From positions 9,426,501 to 9,490,500 of the forward strand of contig JARKIP010000028.1 in assembly GCA_029990175.1 (NCBI GenBank): DNA of 64,000 nt. Direction: 5' to 3'. The translations under genes and the position numbers were made by a program. Positions 10,615 to 19,003 of this stretch are shown piece after piece (the first letter of the stretch is position 1; each line of letters begins with the position of its first letter). The notes under the pieces were generated by a model. It had not been told where the DNA came from. It saw only the letters and a list, made by a program, of their open reading frames with translations, and did no database searches. This DNA comes from Petunia secreta (taxonomy: Eukaryota; Streptophyta; Magnoliopsida; Solanales; Solanaceae).

Positions 10615-11150
10615 CCCTTTCTTCTCTTACACATTTCTCGAGTCTTCTTCTTGAGTCTTCTATTTCGTCGCCGGCCATCTACATAATGTTCTCCGGCAAC
10701 ATCTAAAGGTAAATTTTGTACTATATTGATGTTTTCAAGTGAATCGGGGTTTATTGTTTTGCTATTTGGCTATTTCGATAAAGCTAGGGTTTTTACCCCT
10801 ACTTTCTGGTTCTGGACTGAAGTTCTCGTGAAAATCTCTGCTTTTTGTTGATTTTTTCATCAAATCTCCCAAAACAGTGCTGTGTACTGTTGTTGTTGTT
10901 GTACAAATAGCGGCTTTTGCATGTTTGTGTTAATAACGATTTTAAGGCCAAACTCCTTCTGCTATGTCAAACATCTTCATACTGTACTCTGAACTTTTGT
11001 TAGCATGTTTCAACTTGCTGATGCATTTTAGATGGGAGTTGTTAAAATATGTGCTAGCATGTTTACATTAATAACGATTTCAAACATCTTCATACGGTGC
11101 TTGGAACGTGGTTTAGAATGTTTCAAGTTGCTGATGAAGTTTAGGCGTTC
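10615..11150 (+). repeat. Second copy of the promoter/leader module, without its gene
   Basis: This matches 1855-2640 in the same orientation: the TCTTCTCTTACAC start, TCCGGCAACATCTAAAGGTA, GATGTTTTCAAGTGAATCGG, and later repeats of the CTTCATACTG/GAACTT... block. An upstream block with GGGACGCGCGTGGA (about 10477) also matches the left part of the element (about 1668). No DUF1985 exon follows. The next ORF (11322-11615) lies on the other strand. Confidence 0.7.
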
Positions 11151-11321
11151 ACTTACGTAGTGGAAGTATTATCAACTTAACACATAATCTGATAATTTTC
11201 ATTCATACTTAAGGAATCAAAATACATGTACAAAAGTACTTGACAAAATGCTTGACAAAAGTACTAGATATAATGCTTAGACAAAAGTACTAGTACTAGA
11301 TATAATGCTTATATAAAAGTT

Positions 11322-11615
11322 CTAGTTGTCAGCATTGGGAGAATTTGGAGGAGTAGCAAACTGCTCCGGATTCATCCCTTGATGGATAAGGAGTCCCAAA
11401 AGCATTCTTTCAATACGCTCCCAGCGCTGAACTAACACTTGCCTCATGCTCCATACATCAGCAGATAAGCGGTCCACATAATGGTTGATTGCAGTGATGT
11501 CAGTTTGTATACCGGCAATATCCCAGGCGATGTTTCCATAATGTTCGTTATGGTCAGGTTCGTCGGCTGGGGCATAGTGGCCATTAGCGACAACTTCGTT
11601 TTGGTTATTTTCCAT
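11322..11615 (-). CDS. Small coiled-coil protein of the MULE (97 aa)
   Basis: This intact ORF starts at 11615. An acidic/Asn-rich head (MENNQNEVVANGHYAPADEP) is followed by amphipathic helix sequence (IAWDIAGIQTDITAINHYVD, LSADVWSMRQVLVQRWERIE) and the C-terminal run RMLLGLLIHQGMNPEQFATP. That end matches the plan of the 7695-8033 product, which has RMLRGIQAALEIDPQNYSSP. It is encoded on the same strand as, and downstream of, the transposase. No known domain recognised. A role as accessory factor of the element is inference only. Confidence 0.5.
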   Translation of the reverse strand: MENNQNEVVANGHYAPADEPDHNEHYGNIAWDIAGIQTDITAINHYVDRLSADVWSMRQVLVQRWERIERMLLGLLIHQGMNPEQFATPPNSPNADN

Positions 11616-11867
11616 TTGTGTCTGTTGTCTATGAAGAAATTTTGCTAATTCAAGTAGGAGGATAATTGTGTGTATGGAGGGACAAGGAAATGTTTGTATT
11701 TATAGATGATAAAAAACATAAAAAACACCAAAAGGCGTGATATGAACATTGAAAAGTCGTTCACTACTCTCTAGGTGATGTATCTGGATTAATTAATGCC
11801 TTTTCGTATGCAGGTTTTGGGGGATGCTTGCACGAGGCAACCCTTCGCTTGATCAATCAGCATGACT

Positions 11868-12010
11868 ATTGCATTACACTGAACATCCCGTTTGCAGTAT
11901 TAGAACATCTGTATGATGATCAATTTGAATTATATACTACAAAAATGATAGGAATTTGGAACGCCATTGATAAATGCTCGGAACATTAAGTTAAACGTTC
12001 AAATATAAAA
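11868..12010. repeat. MULE-internal 3' module, copy 3 of 3
   Basis: GCATTACACTGAACATCCCG, TTAGAACATCTGTATGATGAT, ATAGGAATTTGGAACGCCAT, TCGGAACATTAAGTTAAACG. It matches 8155-8302 closely. It lies directly downstream of the transposase stop codon (12037, minus), in the intergenic gap before the 11322-11615 gene. Confidence 0.7.
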
Positions 12011-12036
12011 ATATATAAAATTGTCAAGATTAAAAT

Positions 12037-14516
12037 TCAAAAATCAACACTTTGAGTTTGGGAGGATTGTCCACTATCCACTCGTTTCGGGCAAGTAGTT
12101 CTTTTGTGGCCTGACCTTTTGCAGATGCTACATTTGTTTCTCCTACTTGAAAATACTTCACCAACTGATGGTATCCGCTTTTTCCTTCGTCTACCCTTAC
12201 CCACGTCGATGAAAGGAGGCAATATTCGTCTCTCAAGCAGCTCAGGAGGAACATTCCAAAATTCTTCCGGCAGAACAGCATTGATCGGTTCTGCATAGGC
12301 AAGCATATATGACTCTAACTTGTAATATGCAGAAGTGAAGTTATAGACGCACGCTCCATAGTCTTCTGGACGCAGCATTCTGATAGCTGCCATAGCATGT
12401 TTACAGGGTATTAAGTCAATTTGATACTCTCTGCACGTACAAGTTCTGTTGAGTAAATCGACTTCTGCTCCCTGGCCTGGACTGATGATGGTGAAATCAT
12501 ACGTACCTTTTTGACTAATTGCGAGCTTACCCCCTTCCCCAGGTTGAATCTTATTTTTCCTTCAATTGAAGGGACGCATATGGTTGAAACCTCGAGGAAC
12601 TCCGTAGCTCTCACATGGAATTTTTCGCCAAATGTACGATTGATATGATTTAATAGGGCAACGATAGGATATTCTCTTTCATCCCTCAGCATTGCATTTG
12701 TGGACTCAGCAATGTTCGAGGTCATCACTGCAAATCTGAAATTGTAACAAACAAACAAAGACCTTAATGCTAAATACGTCTAATCCAAGTGCGAACATTA
12801 AGCATGCGATCAGAACATCAATAATTACGTCATACACATCATTTGTACTATTGTGAACGTCAATTAGAATGTTCTCGGCTTAATTGACATGTAAATATAG
12901 AACATTCCAACGCAACGTTCAGAACATTTGGTATGAATGTTCATAGTCGTGTACCTGTGCCCAGGGAAAAAGCATCTGCTCCATTTATGGAACCCCACGT
13001 CATCTTGAAGATATCTGGCAACCCTTGGATCGATGTCTTCGATTTGCTTAAAGTGCGTTCTGAAATCCTCCACACGATATGCATCTGCTGCCAAGTAATA
13101 GGACCCCAGGTGGTCTCCAAACTGAAACTTTGTACGGATATTTTCAGCAAGGTGCCTCGTGCAAACTCCGTAGTGAGCTTGGGGAAACCACTTGGCAACT
13201 GATTTTGCTATGCTTTTATGCCTGTCTGAAATGACGCTCAACTCATCATTGTACTGGGCTATGTCAACCAATTGTTCGAAAAAAAAATCATAGGAAGCAT
13301 CACATTCTTTGTCCACAACGCAGAATGCAACAGGGAATATGTGCTTCTCTGCATCCTGGGCAACGGCAGACAACAACACACCGCCGTACTTGCCTGACAA
13401 ATGAGTCCCATCAATAGCAAGGACTTTCCTCATATACAGAAAACCCCTAATCCAAGATCCGTAAGATATAAAAAAATACTTAAACCTCCCACAACTATCA
13501 AGCTTCAAAGCTGTCTTGCTTCCAATATTTTGGGACCTTACCATATAACTGTATGCCTCTAAAATTTCATAGCTGTGTTCATGTGTCCCTCTTGCTATTG
13601 CCTTTGCAATCTCACATCCCTTCAAACTTTTCCAATAACTAATGTTGCATCCCAATTCTCTCTTGAATGCAACCCTGATGTCTTTTGGTGTTATTCCTTT
13701 CCCCTCAATGTACCTATCTTTCATGTATTCACCAACAACATCAGCTGTGGCATGTTTACGGTGGCTTTGCAGGTGCTGCACACCGCAAGTGTGCTCGCCA
13801 TTGTAGATTGTAATATAAAATGTATCACTACTATGATACCTCAATGCTCGAAGCCACCACTTGCAATTTGCATCAACACATCGGGCATAAAACAACCTTT
13901 TTGTATTCTTCACAGCTTTGAAAGAAAAAGGCTTCCTCACTGCAGCAAGCCTCAACTTCACCACTAATTCTCGCTTGTTCTTGAAAGTCATACCCTTTAC
14001 AAAACCTGTGCCGTCTTTTCCAAAAAAATCGTTGCGGCTGCTCAATGATGGTGCTCTTTCTGAAGGATTACCAACTACTTCTCCACCTTCTTCACCTTCT
14101 TCGTCTGCCTCTCCACCTTGTTTTAATTCATCTTCATCCATCTCAACATGCATATCTTGTTCATTCGAACTTGAAATTCCTTCAGGCCTTGGAATCACAC
14201 TAACCCTTGGTGTTGGCCTAGCCCCAGCTGGGTCTACATCAGCCATATAAAGCTGAACATCATCATCAGACCTAATTTTAGATGGAGCAGTCTTTTGCTT
14301 TGCGGCAACACTCAGCATATATGAAATGCAAAGATCCCTAGGATCATCACTTACCCTCCAACTGCGTATGATTTTGTCGACAAGTTCATCATATGTAATA
14401 TTCCTACTCACAAGGATAGGTCTTGTCTCTTTCACCTTAGGAATCCAAGCATAGCATTTCGAACGCTCAACCCATTCGCCGAGAAAATCAACTCCTAGTA
14501 GTATGTTGTCCCCCAT
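12037..14516 (-). pseudogene. MULE (mudrA-type) transposase, two exons, one frameshift
   Basis: Exon 1 is 14516-12955 and exon 2 is 12735-12037, joined at CACAG|GTAC...TTTCAG|ATTTGC. The N-terminus is MuDR-like, then an acidic linker (EEGEEGGE), a DNA-binding region with Cys/His (RCVDANCKWWLRA, HTCGVQH) and the MULE catalytic core. Candidate DDE residues are Asp in LAIDGTHLSGKYGG, Asp in VISDRHKSI and Glu in TSNIAESTNAML at the splice junction. The usual CTRHLAEN motif is present. Exon 2 encodes a SWIM finger (CTC...CKH) and a C-terminal zinc knuckle CSICKRSGHKRTTC. The frame shifts once near 12530-12540, in a CCCCCTTCCCC run on the plus strand; without it the product would be about 753 aa. 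The short intron (12736-12954) holds six GAACAT/ATGTTC words. Confidence 0.8.
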
Positions 14517-15497
14517 TACTTTAACGATATCTGCAAGGTAGGATAAACATTCATCAAATGTGGTCCAGGTAACAAAGGATACTGGAACATCGAAAAACAG
14601 ATCCGAACATGCCCAAGGATGTTTAAGAATACAATCATACTGATGTGAAACATCGATACATCAGTTTCGACCATCTACAAAAATGTTCCAACATTATGAA
14701 TAGCATTTACTGAACATGCTGTAAGATTATTCGGGCAACCAAAATTATGTTCCGTAAGTCTGACTAGCACAATAGGAACATCAAAAGGATTATCCTGAGC
14801 ATCTAATACAATGTTCCATAATTGTGACTACGTTGTACGAGTATTTGTAGAACAATCTTTATAATGTTGCGATCGTCACAGTAAGATGTTTCAAAACAGC
14901 AACATACTGGTTTAAAAGGATTTTTACAAAAATTAGAATAGTAGAGATTAGCAAGACGGAGATTTACACTTACAGGAGATATGGGAGTTGTCAAGCTTTC
15001 CAGTTTGAAGTAATGCCCAGCGTTAAAAGTAATGCCAACCAGAAATTGTTATTCAAAGAATTGCAGCGTATTTTCCCCAAATTAATTATTAAATTAGAGT
15101 CAATAATACCTCTAATTAACCGAAATGGATTTTAGATATGACAATATTTTCCGTTTGGGAGAGGTTGAATGCAAGAATAATAGCGAAAACGAATGGAGAT
15201 TGAAGAAAGCAGATGCGCAGCTATGGTGTTTCAGGTCGGGAGGGAGAAGAGAAGAGAGGAGAGAGAGAGAGAAAGGAGGGAATAAACGGAGGGAAAAATA
15301 TTTCCCTAATTTGGCAAATTTTATTTTTTATATACGTGAGGACCAAAGTGTAAGAAATGAAACTTTGGGGTGAAGGGGAGTTGAGGAAAGTTATGTTTAA
15401 GAGCATTAATTAGATGTGTCCCTTTTATTACATTGATTAAGACTTTGTCCCTTTTACCTATTTTCACTCTTGAGTGTCCCTTTTGACCAAATGTCCC
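14517..15497. promoter_or_regulatory. Right terminal region of the MULE, transposase upstream DNA
   Basis: Noncoding DNA between the transposase start and the right terminus. From 14580 to 14820 it holds about seven GAACAT/ATGTTC words in 240 bp, the densest cluster in the window. Further right are a purine-rich run (GAGAAGAGAAGAGAGG, about 15243-15300) and the terminal inverted repeat. Short ORFs here lack any recognisable domain. Confidence 0.55.
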
Positions 15498-15506
15498 AAG
15501 TAACCT
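15498..15506. repeat. Right target-site duplication of the large MULE (AAGTAACCT)
   Basis: Exact match to 1610-1618, directly outside the right terminus, which ends ...GACCAAATGTCCC. Confidence 0.8.
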
Positions 15507-16522
15507 TTTGACTTGTATGGATTAGTATGTTACTACTCGATACGTCTCAATTCACCTATCAGTTCAAACGATCCATCCAGTTTACTGTCATAAATCTTGG
15601 TTTATTGAGCAAGTAGCATTAATTTCTGATGGCCAATGGGTTGCTGATATTGAAGAGACACATGACATTGAAGATTAGCAATATATGGACTTCAAGATAG
15701 TATATCCGTCCTTTAGTCTATTCTCAAATTTATTGCATTCTTCAAACCTCTTATTTGATTTGGATATATAGTCATATCAACTCATTAATATACCAACAGA
15801 TGGTTGTATGTATATACTACTAGAAAATTGTAATACTAAAGTATTTAGTTCATTTGTAAGATACGTATACTTTACTGGAGTATTTTTTATAAGGAAAGAG
15901 ACCTCTCTATCTAATTCTAAGAAAATATTCATATCATTTTTCCCTCTTTTTTTTTTTTTTTTTTTGTTTGGTTCAGGCAGAAATAACAATGGATATCTAT
16001 TAATGAAAAGCACACGACAAGAAAACAAAAGAGCTTCAATTACATAATCTACATCTACAAGAAAGAAGATTGCAGATTAAAATATAAGCAATAAGCCACA
16101 CGCAATCAAATTATTAATATCCCTAATGTGGTATTAGCAAATGGAAGTCAACGTCTGTAAACTAGCTGGTCTGGTACCTTCTAGGATAAGTATAAGTTAG
16201 CTATTTGTTACCTATAAAAATTGTGGTGGAGTGGTAAGTATATTTATTTTATTTTTAGTCAAAAAAAATTTGACCTACCTAAAACAGATAAATACAAAAC
16301 ATCGGATGAAAAAAAAAAAAAAAACGAGTCAGCCACTTGTTGGTTTGACCACCTCAATGTCCTACCTATATTGTGTAATCTCGTAAGAGCAAGTTTCTGT
16401 GATGTTTTCATAATGTTGATATTCCTCAATCCTTCCCTACAACAATGATAAGAACTTCCCTCTCACGCACCAACAAGTTTGTACAAATAATATTGATATC
16501 ACAATTTTTGTTTGTAAATAAA
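15507..16522. other. Intergenic, no gene seen
   Basis: AT-rich spacer with T- and A-runs (about 15943-15965, 16308-16323). Short ORFs here are low-complexity and not supported. Confidence 0.5.
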
Positions 16523-16524
16523 TA

Positions 16525-16762
16525 CTTCCTCCATTTTAATTTATGTGGTAATATTTTCTTATTACTTTATTCCAAAAAGAATGACAGCATTCTAAATTTG
16601 GTAAGAATTTAACTTCAAAATTACTACTTTGTCATTACTGAAATGATTTACAACCACATAAACATCTGTGTTTTATTTTAGACCGCAAAGTTCAAAAATC
16701 TTCTTTTATTTCTTAAATTTTATGTCAAGTCAAATTATGACACATAAAATGAAACGAGGGGG
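16525..16762. mobile_element. Stowaway-like (Tc1/mariner) MITE, 238 bp
   Basis: The left end CTTCCTCCATTTTAATTTAT and the right end, read in reverse complement CCCCCTCGTTTCATTTTATG, are inverted repeats of the CTCCCTCCGTTTCA type. TA lies outside both ends (16523-16524 and 16763-16764). The interior is AT-rich and noncoding. Confidence 0.8.
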
Positions 16763-16813
16763 TATGAGTTTGAACCTCTACAATTGTTAAAGTTTTTCTT
16801 CTTTTACTAAGTA

Positions 16814-16818
16814 GTACT
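16814..16818. repeat. Left TSD (GTACT) of copia element 1
   Basis: GTACT here and at 23855-23859 flank the two LTR ends exactly; 5 bp is the usual Ty1-copia target duplication. Confidence 0.9.
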
Positions 16819-17672
16819 TGTTATTCCTGCGTTCAAAATAAATCAGAAAATACAAAAACAGATATGTATATAATCAGTGCTTAGGGGACGATCCCGAGCC
16901 CACAATTTACTTGTGTCTCCTTAAGAAATCTAACCCCCTCACAATGCCCAAGGTTCACGGGTTAATTTCTCCCAAGATGGAACGGGATAACAGTTCTACC
17001 GCAGCGGCACTTCAAACGGTAGAACATTGCGAACACAAAGGAACGGAGCAAATCACACGACTTACTTTAGTATGCAGAAAGAGAGGGGATGCAGTAAGAT
17101 ATATTCTGTGTATTCTGTGTGTGTTCAGTGTATGTTTAAAAGATTGACGACTGACCAGTTTATATAGTCATGAGGAAAAATATGAAGAGACACAACCACT
17201 AATGGCTGAATTCACTACCACTAATGGCTGAATTCACTAAATATTAATAATGAATTATTAATTAATGGAAAACGTGGAGGAAGAATTAATCTGACTAATC
17301 ATTCAGATTTTCGTTACACAAACAGATTTAATATTAAATATTAATAATAAATTATTAATTAATTAATATTTTTAGTTTTTGTTGGTCCAAAAAATTAAGT
17401 CAATCAATCATATCAACTGACCGATATCCGAATCAATCAATCATATCAATTGACCGAAGCCGAAGCCGAGACGAGCGAGCGACGACGACGGCGCGAGGCT
17501 TCCCTTCTTCTCAACTCTTTTAAGAGCTAAGAGAAGTAAATCTCTATTTAAACCCAACAAAAGCCTTTTCTTCTACCAATGTGAGAGAAAATGCATTTCT
17601 CTACTAAAAGGAACATTTTCACCTTTCCACCCATTTCCCATTCACACTCTTCACATTCCAAAAAACCCAACA
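16819..17672 (-). repeat. 3' LTR of copia element 1 (854 bp)
   Basis: Starts TGTTATTCCTGCG and ends AACCCAACA, in plus coordinates. It is longer than its partner at 23360-23854 because that copy has lost an internal stretch. Confidence 0.88.
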
Positions 17673-17883
17673 ATCCCCCACATGAATGGGGAATGACTAT
17701 ATTGGAAATATGCATGACAGACTTGTGTGATTTGTAAGAAAGAATTAGTTGCATCGGGATAAGTAGGTTTCCCTTTGAACTTTCCGTAGTGAACATACAT
17801 CGGATATACTCGGTCAATCGGTAGATTTAATATCTTTGAACCGTTGAGCTTTGGTGTATACCTAGACAACGTAGGTCACAGTC

Positions 17884-18681
17884 TAGGGGTGTTCATGGTA
17901 CGGTACGGTTTTAAGCTTATCGGTAACGGTATATTGGTTAACAGTATGTAATTATGTAAAATCAATACTGTACCGATAAGCTATCGGTTATCGGTAGTTA
18001 ACGGTTCGGTAAGCGGTATACCGAAGCCACAATAACCCAGATTTACGAAAGGAAGTAATCAAAGAAAGCTTGCTGGATTAATAAGAAATCTCACAAAAGC
18101 ACATAAAAGATTAGCTTTACTCTTAAACGTACAACTTATAAACTTTTGTTACAAGCAACAACACAACCTATAGAAAAGAAAATTAGCCATAAGAAGGTAA
18201 ATTTCATTCATATCTTCTATAAACAGACAGCTATTAATATTACTTATCAACATTAGCAACCTCAATCAAGGGATTATCATTTTACAGTAATGTTTCCTCC
18301 GCCAACATCTTTGCACCTTCTGCAATGTTTTCTCCCCAACATTCTCCATCTTAGAATATTGTAATGACAAATTAAAAATGGGTCAGGCCTCATATGTTTG
18401 TAATGACAAATAGCCACTAATATCAATAATATTTATACTTTAACCTATAAATTAATATACTAATAATAAATAAAATACATAAAAATTATAAAAAAAAATA
18501 CTTATCGGTTATCGGTACGGTAACGGTAATTATATATAGAAACCGTTACCATACCGATATCTTATCGGTATTAGAAATCTATACCATTACCGAACCAATA
18601 ACCGTTATACCGACACCGTTATGCTTATCGGTAGCGGTAACGGTTCGGATATCGGTACCGGTTCGGTTTTGCACGCCCCTA
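17884..18681. mobile_element. hAT-like MITE nested in copia element 1 (about 0.8 kb)
   Basis: The ends are TAGGGGTGTTCATGG and the inverted TAGGGGCGTGCAAAACC, flanked by an imperfect 8-bp duplication, GGTCACAG (17874-17881) and GGTCACAC (18682-18689). The corresponding place in copia element 2 (near 57748) reads AAGTCACACAAC without interruption, which shows the empty site. Subterminal parts are dense in CGGTA/TACCG words (for example ATCGGTTATCGGTA). No transposase gene. Confidence 0.85.
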
Positions 18682-19003
18682 GGTCACACAACTAACCCTT
18701 AACCGTCTTTGGTTCTCACTGTTGTGTTCGTTTCAGCCATGAACACCGCCTGGTTTCATAAGTGCTTAGAGAACTAGCCATATCGAATTCTCCTTGAAGC
18801 GGCTTCCACTTCACACTTACATAGGTGATTTCTAAACGTGTAATCCTATATATATACACTGTTTGATAATTACAATATCAAACTTAGATAATCATTCTAG
18901 CATTTTTTCCTTGGTACTTGAATATTGTCTCATCACGAGAATGGACCAAACATTTAATTGACAATGTTGGACCGTCATACACAACTTTGTATTCTCCTTG
19001 AAC

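Larger units (their letters stand above)
1619..15497. mobile_element. Large Mutator-like element (MULE), about 13.9 kb, carrying DUF1985/C48 and other cargo genes
   Basis: The boundaries come from a perfect 9-bp direct repeat outside both ends and from degenerate inverted termini. The left end begins GAGAAGAATGGGCCAAAAG. The right end, read on the minus strand, begins GGGACATTTGGTCAAAAGGG, and both continue into CTCAAG. Inside are a mudrA-type transposase (minus strand, 12037-14516), a DUF1985 plus C48-protease gene (plus strand, 2645-6166), three small coiled-coil ORFs and a GRF zinc-finger gene. Noncoding stretches carry many GAACAT/ATGTTC words. The short, weak TIRs resemble plant non-TIR or Kaonashi-type MULEs known to carry Ulp1-like genes. 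Most genes have one lesion, so the copy may no longer be autonomous, although several lesions lie in G/C runs and could be sequence errors. Confidence 0.8.

Noticed and set aside
13575..14250. Plus-strand ORFs of 110-130 codons
   Set aside because: Antisense shadows of the transposase exon.
17548..17869. Minus-strand ORFs at the copia 1 LTR/untranslated junction (also at 57448-57755)
   Set aside because: They span the polypurine tract and LTR in both elements and show no protein domain; they are 3' untranslated retrotransposon DNA.
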